From assembly GCF_003259335.1 (NCBI RefSeq), contig NZ_QLLL01000007.1:1-64000 (forward strand): DNA of 64,000 nucleotides, in the 5' to 3' direction. Shown one piece after another: positions 8,187 to 17,040 of the stretch. Position numbers and translations under genes: made by a program. The notes beneath the pieces were generated by a model. The model saw only the letters and a list, made by a program, of their open reading frames with translations. It did no database searches and had not been told where the DNA came from. This DNA comes from Chitinophaga skermanii (GTDB lineage Bacteria; Bacteroidota; Bacteroidia; Chitinophagales; Chitinophagaceae). Within the stretch, counting starts at the first letter, position 1; the number at the start of each line of letters is the position of its first letter.

Positions 8187-8795
8187 TTATTCGTTTGGTA
8201 GGGGCCATACCCCGCCCAGTGTTATTGCCCGGTTTATATTTTGTTGCCATTCGCGCTGTTTGGTGGCGTTGTTGCCGTGGCGCGTTTCGGCGTCGTAGCT
8301 TTCTTGTAAAACGTTCATCAGCCGGAAATATTCGAGGTATTGGTATTGAATAATACTATCGTAATCACCATCCTCCGAAAAATCGATTGATAATACTTTG
8401 TTCCTAAAGAGTAAGCCCGTTAAGTAGGTAATGTCGAAATGTATTTGCTCGTGTTGTAGCGAGTACAGGTCGTTTAATAACGGGGGTGTAACCCAGGAAG
8501 CGCTTTTTATAAAGAAAACTTGCAATACTAAATGTACAAATACAGTGTCTTTTCTTTGCCTTGTACCGCCTTCATAAGCAAAACTCGTATAACTTACCGC
8601 GTCGTTTTTAGCGTTCTGTGGTGGTTTACGGGTAAAATCTTGCCATGTTAACGGGGCCGAAGCATTGTAAAATATCGTGTCGGAATGTTTATCAACAGCA
8701 CGTTGTTCAACAGAAAATTCTACCACAATTTTCGGTATCGTATCATGTTGTGCCGGGGCAGCTACTAAGGCGGCAAGCCAAGCGAACAACATCAT
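8187..8795 (-). CDS. DUF922-like secreted putative zinc protease
   Basis: 202 residues beginning with a short signal peptide (MMLFAWLAALVAAPAQ). The core carries LQHEQIHFDI (about residue 115), an HExxH-like HEQIH motif typical of DUF922 proteins, which were proposed as metal-dependent peptidases. Upstream is the characteristic PLTWQDFTRKPP segment. The protein would be periplasmic. The gene is upstream of the S41 peptidase on the same strand and may share its transcript. No catalytic activity is established for the family, so the function is a family-level guess. Confidence 0.75.
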   Translation of the reverse strand: MMLFAWLAALVAAPAQHDTIPKIVVEFSVEQRAVDKHSDTIFYNASAPLTWQDFTRKPPQNAKNDAVSYTSFAYEGGTRQRKDTVFVHLVLQVFFIKSASWVTPPLLNDLYSLQHEQIHFDITYLTGLLFRNKVLSIDFSEDGDYDSIIQYQYLEYFRLMNVLQESYDAETRHGNNATKQREWQQNINRAITLGGVWPLPNE

Positions 8796-9130
8796 ATTAG
8801 ATCTTGGTTAGGGTGTGATTGAAATAAAAGTTACGCGATTTATCCATACATCATTATTTATCACCACTGGTTTTCTCCTCTATAATATTACGAAAAAAAT
8901 CTCGATCAAGTTGCCAAGCTAAAAATCGATAATTGCTTCAATGCGAAGGGGTTATAACAAAGCCTTTCCCAGGCTGAATTCACCCTGCATAAAATTAACA
9001 TTGCTTGCAAAAAAAGAGTTCAACAAACCGGCTAAAAATGGAAATGTTAAGGTGATGGGAAAGTTGGTACCCTGCCCCGGTTTTAACGGTAAAATTCAGT
9101 AATTTACGATTGAACCAAAACAATCGCGTT
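8796..9130. other. Divergent intergenic region before paaA
   Basis: About 335 bp between the DUF922 gene and paaA. It must hold promoters in both directions. A weak -7-like TAATTTAC lies about 30 bp before the paaA ATG, but I see no convincing -33 partner and no palindromic PaaR-like operator. No ORF is credible. Confidence 0.4.
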
Positions 9131-10123
9131 ATGTACGGCGGAGGATATATTTTCGATGAGCCGAATAAGCGGCCCATGCAAGATACAATCGACGACCCGG
9201 TTAAATTAGCCGAGTTTGAGCAACGTATTGCAGATGGCCACAAAATCGAACCCGGTGACTGGATGCCGAACGATTATCGCAAGCAACTCATCCGCATGAT
9301 TGAACAGCATGCGCATTCTGAAATTATTGGCGCTTTACCCGAAGGTACCTGGATTACCCGTGCCCCTGGGTTTAAACGCAAACTCGCATTAATTGCAAAA
9401 GTGCAAGATGAAATCGGTCACGGCCAATTACTCTATAATGCAGCCCAAACCTTGGGAAAAAGCCGCGAGGCTATGATTAACGACCTGCTTTCCGGCAAAT
9501 CCAAGTATTCAAACGTTTTCAACTACCCTGCCGAAACTTGGGCAGATGTAACGGTTATTGGGTTCTTGATCGATGCCGCCGCTATCGTTAACCAAGTAGC
9601 GAATGCCAAAGGCTCTTACGGCCCTTATTGCCGTGCCTTGGAAAGAATTTGTTACGAAGAAAGTTTCCACTTGAAACAAGGTCATGATGCTTTTATTGAA
9701 CTAGCCACCGGTACCCCCATGCAACGCCAAATGGTGCAAGACGCGTTAAACCGTTGGTGGCAACCTATTATGCATTTCTTTGGTCCACCAGATAAAACCT
9801 CGGTTCACAGTGAAAAACTGATGAAGTGGAAGGTAAAAATGGCGAGCAATGATGATATGCGTAACCAATTCCTAGATGCTTATGTTCCAAAGATTTGGGA
9901 GCTAGGCCTTACGTTGCCTGATGAAAATCTCAAGAAAGATGAAGCAACCGGCAAATGGTTGTTTTCTGATCCTGATTGGGATTTGTTTATGAAGGTGATC
10001 AACGGTGGTGGTCCTTGCAATGCCGAACGTTTACAAGTAAGGAAATGGGCGGAAGAAAGTGGAAGATGGATTAGGAAGGCATTAATGAACCCAAATGCAG
10101 CCAGGTCGTTCCCGGTAGCGTAA
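9131..10123 (+). CDS. paaA: 1,2-phenylacetyl-CoA epoxidase, catalytic subunit A
   Basis: 330 residues. PaaA is the di-iron catalytic subunit of the multicomponent oxygenase that epoxidises the ring of phenylacetyl-CoA. The two carboxylate-bridged ligand helices are visible: HSEIIGALPEGTW followed by QDEIGHGQLLY (ExxH), and CYEESFHLKQGHD (ExxH). The N-terminus MYGGGYIFDEPNKRPMQ matches the family start; a TTG 21 bp upstream is in frame but gives no recognisable extension, so the ATG is preferred. It is the first gene of paaABCD with short gaps. Confidence 0.95.
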   Translation: MYGGGYIFDEPNKRPMQDTIDDPVKLAEFEQRIADGHKIEPGDWMPNDYRKQLIRMIEQHAHSEIIGALPEGTWITRAPGFKRKLALIAKVQDEIGHGQLLYNAAQTLGKSREAMINDLLSGKSKYSNVFNYPAETWADVTVIGFLIDAAAIVNQVANAKGSYGPYCRALERICYEESFHLKQGHDAFIELATGTPMQRQMVQDALNRWWQPIMHFFGPPDKTSVHSEKLMKWKVKMASNDDMRNQFLDAYVPKIWELGLTLPDENLKKDEATGKWLFSDPDWDLFMKVINGGGPCNAERLQVRKWAEESGRWIRKALMNPNAARSFPVA

Positions 10124-10144
10124 ATAAAATTCACACGAAAAAAC

Positions 10145-10513
10145 ATGTTAAACGAATCTTTAGATCCCCGTGTAAACCGCTTGAAACTAGGACATGAAGG
10201 GGAAGTTGTTACGATCGTTGAAGGGGAAAACTGGAATGCATACGAAGTTTTTCACCAAGAGAAGAGAGGCGCTCACCACGAGCATGTGGGTAGCGTACAA
10301 GCACCGAGTGCCGAGCTGGCCTTGGTTTTTGCAAAAGAGCAGTTTGCTCGCCGGAAACGTTGCGTGAACCTTTGGGTAGTACGCAGCGCGGATATTTTGG
10401 CCTTTGATGTGGAAGATGAAGATATGTTTGCCACCAACCTAGAGAAAACTTACCGCGATGCGAGTGGTTTTAAGGTGATGGAAAAGATCAACAAATTTAA
10501 AGGCAAGAAGTAA
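10145..10513 (+). CDS. paaB: 1,2-phenylacetyl-CoA epoxidase, subunit B
   Basis: 122 residues. PaaB is the small structural subunit that bridges the PaaAC heterodimers. The conserved YEVFHQEKRGAHHEHVGSVQ segment (about residues 37-56) and ALVFAKEQFARRKRCVNLWVV are visible. The middle gene of the operon, 21 bp after paaA and 26 bp before paaC. Family PaaB proteins are usually about 95 residues; this one has a longer N-terminus (MLNESLDPRVNRLKLGHEGE...), a form common in Bacteroidota. Confidence 0.92.
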   Translation: MLNESLDPRVNRLKLGHEGEVVTIVEGENWNAYEVFHQEKRGAHHEHVGSVQAPSAELALVFAKEQFARRKRCVNLWVVRSADILAFDVEDEDMFATNLEKTYRDASGFKVMEKINKFKGKK

Positions 10514-10539
10514 ACACCAAAATACAATTACTACGTTCC

Positions 10540-11304
10540 ATGTTATCGCAACAAGCTATTATATCACTCCTCACTAAAATGGGCGACGATGCTTTAATCA
10601 TCGGTCACCGCAACTCGGAATGGACCGGTCTCGGCCCCATCATGGAAGAAGACATCGCTTTTTCTTCTATGGCACAAGATAAAATTGGGCACGCTTGGGC
10701 ATTGTACCGTGTAATGCAAGAACATTTGGGCGGGCAAGACCCCGACCAGTTTGCGTTTATGCGCGCAGAAAAGGAAATGCGTAGCTGCCACTTTGTGGAA
10801 CTGCCTATCGGCGAATATGATTTCTCGCTCATGCGCCATTTCTTATTCGATCATGCTGAGGCTGTACGCTACGAGTCCTTGGAAAATACGGCATTCGAGC
10901 CACTCCAACCTTTTGCGAAGAAATTCAAAGGCGAAATAAAATACCACTTGCTGCATGCCGATGAATGGGTATTACAACTCAGCCGTGGTTCAGAAGAAAG
11001 TTATGCACGCATGCAACAAGCACTTTTGCATTGTATGCCGCTGGCATTGGGTATATTCGAAACATCCAAAGCACATGAACAAACGCTGATCGATGAGAAA
11101 ATTTACCCGGGCGAGCAAGCATTACAAGCCCGTTGGTTAGATCGTATTTACCCAGTATTGTCAAAGGCAGGATTAAACTTGCCCGGTATAGAATCGTTTA
11201 CACCTGTATATGGTGGCCGCGAAGGTTATCATACAGCCTATTTACAACCACTGCTCGATGAAATGAGCAGTGTATTCAAACTAGACCCTACCGCAACATG
11301 GTAA
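10540..11304 (+). CDS. paaC: 1,2-phenylacetyl-CoA epoxidase, structural subunit C
   Basis: 254 residues. PaaC is a ferritin-like fold partner of PaaA that lacks a functional di-iron site and supports the catalytic subunit. Segments IIGHRNSEWTGLGPIMEEDIAFSS (opening), QDKIGHAW and the C-terminal YGGREGYHTAYLQPLLDEM are typical. It sits between paaB and paaD, and its stop codon overlaps the paaD start by 7 bp, which implies translational coupling. Confidence 0.94.
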   Translation: MLSQQAIISLLTKMGDDALIIGHRNSEWTGLGPIMEEDIAFSSMAQDKIGHAWALYRVMQEHLGGQDPDQFAFMRAEKEMRSCHFVELPIGEYDFSLMRHFLFDHAEAVRYESLENTAFEPLQPFAKKFKGEIKYHLLHADEWVLQLSRGSEESYARMQQALLHCMPLALGIFETSKAHEQTLIDEKIYPGEQALQARWLDRIYPVLSKAGLNLPGIESFTPVYGGREGYHTAYLQPLLDEMSSVFKLDPTATW

Positions 11305-11792
11305 ACACAATGCATACAACAGAAGAAGTGTACGATGCATTACAAAGCGTAATGGACCCGGAAATTCCCGTGCTAAGCGTGGTGGATTTAGGGATGATTA
11401 CGGCTGTGGATATTAATAGCGATGGAATATTGGTGAAAATGATTCCCACATTTGCCGCTTGCCCGGCTGTACAATATATTCAACGAAATATTCAAACGGC
11501 ACTGGAAGAAAAATTCAGTGTAGCCATTACCGTAATTATTGATCAAGAAACATTGTGGTCAACTAGTCGCTTAGCACCCGGTGCAAAAGATAAATTAGAG
11601 CAATTTGGGATTGCGGCGCCACAGGTGGTAGATGGTAAAGCGTACAACGAGATATTATTGCAAACCCCTTGCCCTCATTGTGGTAGCAAGAATACTTATT
11701 TACGTTCCCCGTTCGGTTCTACGTTATGCCGTGCAATTCATTATTGCAAAGACTGTAGTAATGTGTTTGAGCAGTTCAAACCGGTAGAATAA
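11298..11792 (+). CDS. paaD: Phenylacetate degradation protein PaaD (iron-sulfur assembly type)
   Basis: 164 residues. PaaD is needed for maturation of the epoxidase, probably of the PaaE iron-sulfur centre. An MIP18/DUF59 domain occupies the N-terminal half (YDALQSVMDPEIPVLSVVDLG), with the conserved Cys in AACPAVQ. A C-terminal zinc ribbon shows CPHCGSKN and CKDCSNVF, the two CxxC pairs. The first ATG overlaps the end of paaC; a second in-frame ATG twelve bases on is also possible. No paaE follows; the next gene is nadD. Confidence 0.93.
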   Translation: MVNTMHTTEEVYDALQSVMDPEIPVLSVVDLGMITAVDINSDGILVKMIPTFAACPAVQYIQRNIQTALEEKFSVAITVIIDQETLWSTSRLAPGAKDKLEQFGIAAPQVVDGKAYNEILLQTPCPHCGSKNTYLRSPFGSTLCRAIHYCKDCSNVFEQFKPVE

Positions 11793-11828
11793 TTTTTCGT
11801 CATCGTAAAGGCACGAATTAAGTAACTT

Positions 11829-11866
11829 GCCGCCCAAACGCATATTAGCCGGTTGGGTCGGCATTT
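11829..11866 (+). terminator. Possible terminator between paaD and nadD
   Basis: Stem GCCGCCCAA / TTGGGTCGGC with one bulged base, followed by ATTTTATT. It is a weaker U-tract than others in the window. Confidence 0.45.
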
Positions 11867-11882
11867 TATTGGCTTTAATTGA

Positions 11883-12458
11883 ATGAAAATGAAGATAGGC
11901 TTATACTTTGGATCTTTTAACCCTATACATATCGGGCACCTTATTATCGCAAATCATGTGGCATATAATACGGATCTCGACAAAGTGTGGTTCGTGGTAT
12001 CGCCCCATAACCCGTTAAAGCCATCAGCATCATTATTGAACGAGCATCACCGATTTCACTTGGTAGAACTGGCTATAAAGGATGCTGAAAAATTAAGAGC
12101 GAGTAATATCGAGTTCTCCCTTCCTCGCCCTTCTTTCACCATTGACACCCTTACTTACTTGAACGAGAAGTTTCCTACACAGGAGTTTGTCATTATTATG
12201 GGCAGTGATTCTTTTCAAAATATAGCACGGTGGAAGAATTATCAACAACTGTTGAAATTTTACCCCATCTATATCTACAATCGTCCCGGCCACCCTGTAA
12301 CGGAAACCTACGGTGCCGACATTACAATACTAGATGCACCTATGTTAGACATTTCGAGTAGTGTGATTCGCCAATTTGTAAAAGATGGGAAAAGTATACG
12401 GTACCTCGTAACAAATGATGTAGAACATTACATCACAGAAAACGGCTATTACAAATAG
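11883..12458 (+). CDS. nadD: Nicotinate-nucleotide adenylyltransferase
   Basis: 191 residues. NadD converts nicotinate mononucleotide plus ATP to deamido-NAD. The nucleotidyltransferase signature GSFNPIHIGH (about residues 10-19) and the C-terminal ISSSVIRQ (SxxxR/K motif, about 157-164) are intact, as are VSPHNPLK and IIMGSDSF, typical NadD substrate segments. Two ATGs (MKM) open the frame; either may be used. It ends one base before the converging AI-2E transporter gene, so no intergenic terminator is possible there. Confidence 0.95.
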   Translation: MKMKIGLYFGSFNPIHIGHLIIANHVAYNTDLDKVWFVVSPHNPLKPSASLLNEHHRFHLVELAIKDAEKLRASNIEFSLPRPSFTIDTLTYLNEKFPTQEFVIIMGSDSFQNIARWKNYQQLLKFYPIYIYNRPGHPVTETYGADITILDAPMLDISSSVIRQFVKDGKSIRYLVTNDVEHYITENGYYK

Positions 12459-13523
12459 CTATTTCTTCTTGTCTTTCGGCGGTACAACTGTTTTTACCAC
12501 TTTCACTGTACGGGTTTTCACGAAGTACTCATTCGAGTAAATGCGCAATAGCACAATAAACATGGAAATTAACAATGGTCCGAAAATAAGGCCGATAAAC
12601 CCGAATAGGTTAACACCGATAATCACACCGAAAATGGTAATAAGAGGGTGAACGTCGCCAATTTTCTTGGCTAACATGAAACGGAAGACGTTATCTGAAA
12701 GTCCTACCACAACAAAGCTATATAATAATAAACCTACGCCCATCCAAGTTTCGCCGGTAGAAATAATATAGATACCCAAAGGTACATACACTGCTGCTGC
12801 GCCTACAATTGGTAGCATAGCTGTAAAGCAAGTAACAACGAACCAGAAGATAGGCTCAGGTACTTGGAAAATAAAGTAACCTACGAGGGCGATAACACTT
12901 TGAATGAGGGCAATTAACGGGATGCCAACAGCATTTGAAACCACCATATTTCTCAATTCATTACTCAATAACAATACGTTTTCATCTTTTAAAGGAATGT
13001 ATTCATACAGCGCCTCTTCCATTTGGCGGGCGTTAGTGAGCATGAAGAAATAGATGAAATACATAATGGCGATGGCCGTTAGCGTATTAAATGTAGCGCC
13101 AAGAAAGCCGGGTAAGGCACCCGTTACGTTTTCGATTAGTCGTTGAAGGCGATCTTCCGACAGTACATTATAACCGATTGATTGACTTATGCGGTTCGTT
13201 AGGTTAGTCAATTCTGCCAACATCTCGGAAGAATGAGATACCGCGTAACCTACTTTAGCAGTGAGCATATTTACGAGCATCCCGATCGGCAATAAGATCA
13301 CTAAGAAAGTGGCCAACATAATAACGGTAGCTGCGGAACGTTTTCCCCAACCGCGTTGTTCCACCATGCGGAACATGTACTTACGCGTGAGGATATATAA
13401 AGTAACGGCACCAAGAAACCCTGGGAAAAAGGCATACATTTCTTTAAAAAGCACAATGCCTAAAAAAAGGATAATCAATAAAAAGCCTATTTGTTTCAGG
13501 CGACCGTTATCAAGATGACTCAT
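12459..13523 (-). CDS. AI-2E family transporter (integral membrane protein)
   Basis: 354 residues with about eight hydrophobic segments and the layout of the AI-2E/YdiK/TqsA family: two short N-terminal helices (IGFLLIILFLGIVLF), a pair near residues 60-90, a soluble helical insert with SQSIGYNVLS, and a C-terminal membrane block containing VPLGIYIISTGETW and FGVIIGVNLFGFIGLIFGPLLISMF, the family signature. Substrates differ within the family (autoinducer 2, Na+/H+), so none is assigned. The basic tail PPKDKKK is cytoplasmic. Confidence 0.88.
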   Translation of the reverse strand: MSHLDNGRLKQIGFLLIILFLGIVLFKEMYAFFPGFLGAVTLYILTRKYMFRMVEQRGWGKRSAATVIMLATFLVILLPIGMLVNMLTAKVGYAVSHSSEMLAELTNLTNRISQSIGYNVLSEDRLQRLIENVTGALPGFLGATFNTLTAIAIMYFIYFFMLTNARQMEEALYEYIPLKDENVLLLSNELRNMVVSNAVGIPLIALIQSVIALVGYFIFQVPEPIFWFVVTCFTAMLPIVGAAAVYVPLGIYIISTGETWMGVGLLLYSFVVVGLSDNVFRFMLAKKIGDVHPLITIFGVIIGVNLFGFIGLIFGPLLISMFIVLLRIYSNEYFVKTRTVKVVKTVVPPKDKKK

Positions 13524-13779
13524 AAGATAGTTGCGTATTATTTCAATAATAGTGAATTTTAGCGATACCGCAAAAGCTGTAGTACAGTACGTTTCAAAGA
13601 AAATTTGGCTGGAAAGTTAGGAAGGATTCACATTTTATATAGAAAATCATAACAAATTATTTACTCATTTGAACAAATATGGAACAGTGTTTGTAACTCT
13701 AAAGCCGTAAGGACATTCATCCTTACCCCCTATAGGAAATTTGTATACCCGAATCTTTCACCTTAAAAATGTACTAACT

Positions 13780-13974
13780 ATGAGCAAGAATTCAAAAGCC
13801 GTTGTTACTTTCATCTTAGGTGCTGCCGTAGGCGTAGCCGTTGGATATTTCCTTAATTCCGATAAAAAGGATGAGATGGTATCGAAATTGAGATACCAGG
13901 CCGACAAATTAAAAGACAAGTTTAGGCGCAAGAAAGAACAATTTGAAGAGGCTGTTGAAAATGAATTATCCTAA
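13780..13974 (+). CDS. YtxH domain-containing small membrane protein
   Basis: 64 residues from the ATG beginning MSKNSKAVVTFILGAAVGVAVG; a TTG start 39 bp upstream is in frame but would spoil the short N-terminus. It has one glycine-rich transmembrane segment (about 7-23) followed by a charged helical tail, the plan of YtxH/gas-vesicle-like stress proteins. It opens a run of three small genes (YtxH, holin-like, Lys-rich) that commonly occur together in Bacteroidota and may shield the envelope under stress (inference from context). Confidence 0.75.
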   Translation: MSKNSKAVVTFILGAAVGVAVGYFLNSDKKDEMVSKLRYQADKLKDKFRRKKEQFEEAVENELS

Positions 13975-14008
13975 TTAACTTATTGGCGCTTAATAATAAC
14001 CTATTTGC

Positions 14009-14419
14009 ATGGAAGATAATTTCAGCAACTATTTTTCTGAGACGGGCAAAGTTGCACGTGAATACGTAGAAACGAGGCTTGATCTCTTAAAATTACAGGC
14101 AGCAGGAAAGCTATCGAAGGCGTTGGGCCTATTCTTTTCGCTTACGATGGCCTTCCTGTTGTTCTTTTTCGTAGTGGTATTCCTCGGAATGGTACTCGCT
14201 TTCTGGATCGGGGAAATGACCGGTAGTTTTACTATCGGGTTCGCTTGCGCGGCAGGCGCATTCATTCTTTTATTTGTGATCATCCTTATTTTTAGGAAAA
14301 AGTTGATCCAACGCCCGTTGGCCAATATGTTGGTAGCAGAGTTGGTAGATGAATTCCATGATAACGACGATGACGAGGATGATATTTATGAAGCATCTAC
14401 TAAAAGAAGGAACAAGTAA
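14009..14419 (+). CDS. Phage holin family (Holin_3_6-like) membrane protein
   Basis: 136 residues. Two long hydrophobic segments (about 45-70 and 78-97) separated by GEMTGS, an amphipathic N-terminus (YVETRLDLLKLQAAGKLSKALG) and an acidic tail (DDDEDDIYEAS). This matches the Actinobacteria/Bacteroidota holin-X-like family (DUF1469) found beside YtxH genes, not a lytic phage holin: no endolysin or phage gene is near. The function is unknown. Confidence 0.7.
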   Translation: MEDNFSNYFSETGKVAREYVETRLDLLKLQAAGKLSKALGLFFSLTMAFLLFFFVVVFLGMVLAFWIGEMTGSFTIGFACAAGAFILLFVIILIFRKKLIQRPLANMLVAELVDEFHDNDDDEDDIYEASTKRRNK

Positions 14420-14452
14420 ACCCCATTTTGTGTGAAAAAAAACAAAACCGGT

Positions 14453-14827
14453 ATGGCGAAAAGAATAAAAGTCACCAACCTCGACACCCTAGAACTCGAA
14501 GTCGCCCGCTTAAAAGTGGAAGCCCGCCTTTTAGAACGTGAATTGGGCGAGCGCGGCGCTTACCTAAAAGAGAATTTCAAAGGTATGGCCATGAATAGTG
14601 TAGTACCCGGTATTGCAAATAGCGGTGTTTTGGGCTTCGTGGGCAAAATTGGGAAGCTTGCATGGGAAAGCGGCAAAGCGAAATCTGTGCTGTCAACTGC
14701 CTTGATGACGGCATTGGAGTTTGTAGCTGTTCGTTTTGGCATTAAGCTGGCCAATAACTTCACAACCCGTAGGCGCAGGAAAAAAGCAGAAAGGGCAGCT
14801 GAAAAAGCTGCGGAAAGAGGAGAATAA
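14453..14827 (+). CDS. Hypothetical protein of the YtxH-holin cluster
   Basis: 124 residues from the ATG of MAKRIKV; an in-frame GTG 21 bp earlier would add MKKNKTG. The N-terminal 40 residues are a heptad-like amphipathic helix (LDTLELEVARLKVEARLLERELGERG). A middle segment is glycine and valine rich, and the C-terminus is strongly basic and Ala/Glu rich (RRRRKKAERAAEKAAERGE). I do not recognise a named family. Its place 34 bp behind the holin-like gene suggests one operon of three. Confidence 0.65.
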   Translation: MAKRIKVTNLDTLELEVARLKVEARLLERELGERGAYLKENFKGMAMNSVVPGIANSGVLGFVGKIGKLAWESGKAKSVLSTALMTALEFVAVRFGIKLANNFTTRRRRKKAERAAEKAAERGE

Positions 14828-14837
14828 GCGCGAACGC

Positions 14838-15863
14838 TTATCCCCAAACTTTAGTTCCTTCGCTGCAATTCGCGCAAATATCAATATTCTTACGTCCTTT
14901 CATTAATTCTGAGCGGAACTGGTTATAATGCCCGTTCTGCCATAATGTTTTAAAGGAATCTTTTTTCAGATCGCCCAGCTTATGTTGGGCATCTTTGTCG
15001 AAACAACATGGCACTACTAGGCCATCCCAGGTAATTACCGGCGAGTGCCACAAGCGCCAGCAACTGTTGCCGAGTTTGTTTTTAATGGCGTAAGTGCCAT
15101 CGTCTTTTTTATGATAGCGACTGTATTTATCGATTGTTGGGATTAATCGATTTCCCTCTTCATAATCATATACTTGCGCTGTTTTAAAGCGTACTTGATC
15201 GACCCCAATTTCTGCTGCAAGTTTCTTAATGTCCTCGATTTGGTGTTCGTTCGGCTTCACTACCAAGAACTGAAAGAAAACGAAAGGCTTCTTAGAATTC
15301 AGTTCTTTTTTCCACTTTACAATATTTTTCGCCCCTTCAATTACCTTATGTAATTGACCGCCAACACGGTATTGCGTATATACATCCTGCGTGGTACCAT
15401 CAATCGAAATAATCAATCTATCCAAACCACTTTCTACGGTACGACGAGCATTTGCATCGGTTAAATAGTGTGCATTGGTAGAGGTGGCAGTATAAATACC
15501 TTTGTCCGACGCATATTTAACCATGTCGAGGAAGGCGGGATTTAAATACGGTTCACCTTGGAAGTAAAAGATGAGATATAATAACTCTTTCGAGATTTCG
15601 TCGATGGTTTTGCGAAAGAAATCTTCTTGTAACATACCTGTTGGGCGGGTAAATGCGCGGAGGCCGCTAGGGCATTCCGGGCATCGCAAATTACAAGAGG
15701 TAGTTGGCTCAAACGATATGCTAATAGGTAAACCCCATTGCGTAGGCTTGTTAAAGAGCTTGCTCCAATAAAAGCTACTCAAAACTTTCGTTGCATTCAA
15801 AAACCTGCGGGGCGTGAGTTTTGAGAGAAAATTTACTGAATCGTTCCAATTAAAATCTGGCAT
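14838..15863 (-). CDS. Radical SAM/SPASM domain enzyme
   Basis: 341 residues. The radical SAM cluster motif is CNLRCPECPSG (C57, C61, C64). The following SAM-binding region includes FYFQGEPYLNP, the GEP motif. A SPASM-type C-terminus supplies further cysteines (CWRLWH, VVPCCFDKDAQHKLGDL, CANCSEG) for auxiliary iron-sulfur clusters. These enzymes usually modify peptides or carry out anaerobic sulfatase/peptide maturation, but no precursor peptide is evident next to the gene. Its substrate remains open. A -7 box TAAATTTG lies 21 bp upstream of the start. Confidence 0.88.
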   Translation of the reverse strand: MPDFNWNDSVNFLSKLTPRRFLNATKVLSSFYWSKLFNKPTQWGLPISISFEPTTSCNLRCPECPSGLRAFTRPTGMLQEDFFRKTIDEISKELLYLIFYFQGEPYLNPAFLDMVKYASDKGIYTATSTNAHYLTDANARRTVESGLDRLIISIDGTTQDVYTQYRVGGQLHKVIEGAKNIVKWKKELNSKKPFVFFQFLVVKPNEHQIEDIKKLAAEIGVDQVRFKTAQVYDYEEGNRLIPTIDKYSRYHKKDDGTYAIKNKLGNSCWRLWHSPVITWDGLVVPCCFDKDAQHKLGDLKKDSFKTLWQNGHYNQFRSELMKGRKNIDICANCSEGTKVWG

Positions 15864-15883
15864 TCACGGGATTTTTATAAGTA

Positions 15884-15891
15884 CAAATTTA
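15884..15891 (-). promoter_or_regulatory. -7 box of the radical SAM gene
   Basis: CAAATTTA on the plus strand reads TAAATTTG on the minus strand (consensus TAnnTTTG). A TTG 22 bp upstream may be the -33 element. Confidence 0.45.
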
Positions 15892-15991
15892 ATATTTCAA
15901 TGCGGCACATATGCAACCTTCAAAAATATTGCCATATACTTGCCTAAAATAAACTAACACCAACACACCTTTTTAATCCGTATCCCAAACA

Positions 15992-16753
15992 GTGAAAAAA
16001 AAGAAAAGTTCTGGAAATGGATTTATAATTCTGTTTCTCATTGCATGCATCCTAGTAGCGGCCTATTTCATTTACCGAAACTTCAAAAACGAGATCAACT
16101 TCGTTCGTTATGATGAATTCGGGATTGATATTCCCATTAACTATAAAATTCATGGCATCGACGTTTCCAAGTTCCAAGGCGAAGTAAATTGGAACGCGGT
16201 AAAACAAATGCAAGTAGAAGATATAAAGTTAACATTTGCTTTTATTAAAGCTACAGAGGGTATTACCCGGCAAGATGCACAATTTAAACGCAATTGGCAA
16301 AAAGCAAAAAAAGCAGGCGTTATCCGCGGAGCATACCATTTCTTCTACGCTACCCGCGACCCCATGAAGCAAGTCATTAACTTTAGAAATACCGTGGATT
16401 TGGAACCTGGCGATCTTCCCCCAGTTTTAGATATTGAAGTGCATAACGATCAAACTCCTGCTGTTATTAGAAGTATGGCGAAGATTTGGTTGGAAGAGAT
16501 GGAGGAAGTTTATGGTGTGAAGCCGATTATTTATACAAATATGAAGTTCTACGATACGTACTTGGGTGATGAGTTTGATCAATACCCTTTGTGGGTGGCA
16601 CATTACTACCAAAAGGAAAAACCAAAAGCCAGCCGAAGCTGGCTCTTTTGGCAGCATAGTGATATTGGTCGTGTTAATGGCATTCGGAATAAAGTGGACT
16701 TTAACGTATTTCGTGGCGACAGTGCATCGTTGATGAAATTATGTTTACCTTAA
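15992..16753 (+). CDS. Membrane-anchored GH25 family lysozyme
   Basis: 253 residues from a GTG start (no ATG precedes the hydrophobic N-terminus). A Lys-rich start and one transmembrane segment (GNGFIILFLIACILVAAYFIYR) anchor the enzyme. The GH25 domain begins at YKIHGIDVSKFQGEVNW and contains FIKATEG, GAYHFFYA and the acidic catalytic motif PPVLDIEVHN (about residue 144). It would cut the beta-1,4 link between MurNAc and GlcNAc in peptidoglycan. It is 17 bp upstream of a small membrane-protein gene on the same strand. Confidence 0.92.
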   Translation: MKKKKSSGNGFIILFLIACILVAAYFIYRNFKNEINFVRYDEFGIDIPINYKIHGIDVSKFQGEVNWNAVKQMQVEDIKLTFAFIKATEGITRQDAQFKRNWQKAKKAGVIRGAYHFFYATRDPMKQVINFRNTVDLEPGDLPPVLDIEVHNDQTPAVIRSMAKIWLEEMEEVYGVKPIIYTNMKFYDTYLGDEFDQYPLWVAHYYQKEKPKASRSWLFWQHSDIGRVNGIRNKVDFNVFRGDSASLMKLCLP

Positions 16754-16770
16754 CTTCAAAAATCGTGACC

Positions 16771-17040
16771 ATGGAAGAAAATCGCAACCTGCAAGAAGAG
16801 CCGAAGCCGCCGTTCGACATGGAAACGTTTAAATACTTTTCCAGGATTATTCGCACGGTATTTTTCGGATTTTTCTTATTGATATTTGATGCTTTCGTTG
16901 GCCTATATTTAGGTTTCGGCGATCCCACCTATTCCACTCCCCTATTGATGACCATCTTTTATATTTGGTTCATCGCTAGTATGGGTGTATATCTTTATTT
17001 TGTGTACAAGATGTGGAGCAAAAAAGTGCCACATCCTTAA
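16771..17040 (+). CDS. Small two-helix membrane protein
   Basis: 89 residues from MEENRNLQEEPKPPFDMETF; an upstream ATG in frame would overlap the lysozyme gene and add an unlikely leader. Two transmembrane segments follow (VFFGFFLLIFDAFVGLYLGF and LLMTIFYIWFIASMGVYLYFVY) with a short loop and a basic tail. I do not recognise a family. It is probably cotranscribed with the lysozyme gene and ends one base before a converging gene. Confidence 0.65.
   Translation: MEENRNLQEEPKPPFDMETFKYFSRIIRTVFFGFFLLIFDAFVGLYLGFGDPTYSTPLLMTIFYIWFIASMGVYLYFVYKMWSKKVPHP

Noticed and set aside
8092..8250. Extended N-terminus of the S41 peptidase
   Set aside because: It overlaps the DUF922 gene and has no signal character; the ATG at 8091 begins a clear lipoprotein signal peptide.
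14009..14419. Prophage lysis module (holin-like gene with the GH25 lysozyme at 15992)
   Set aside because: The holin-like gene lies in a YtxH stress cluster, the lysozyme has its own membrane anchor, a radical SAM gene on the other strand separates them, and no phage structural gene is near.
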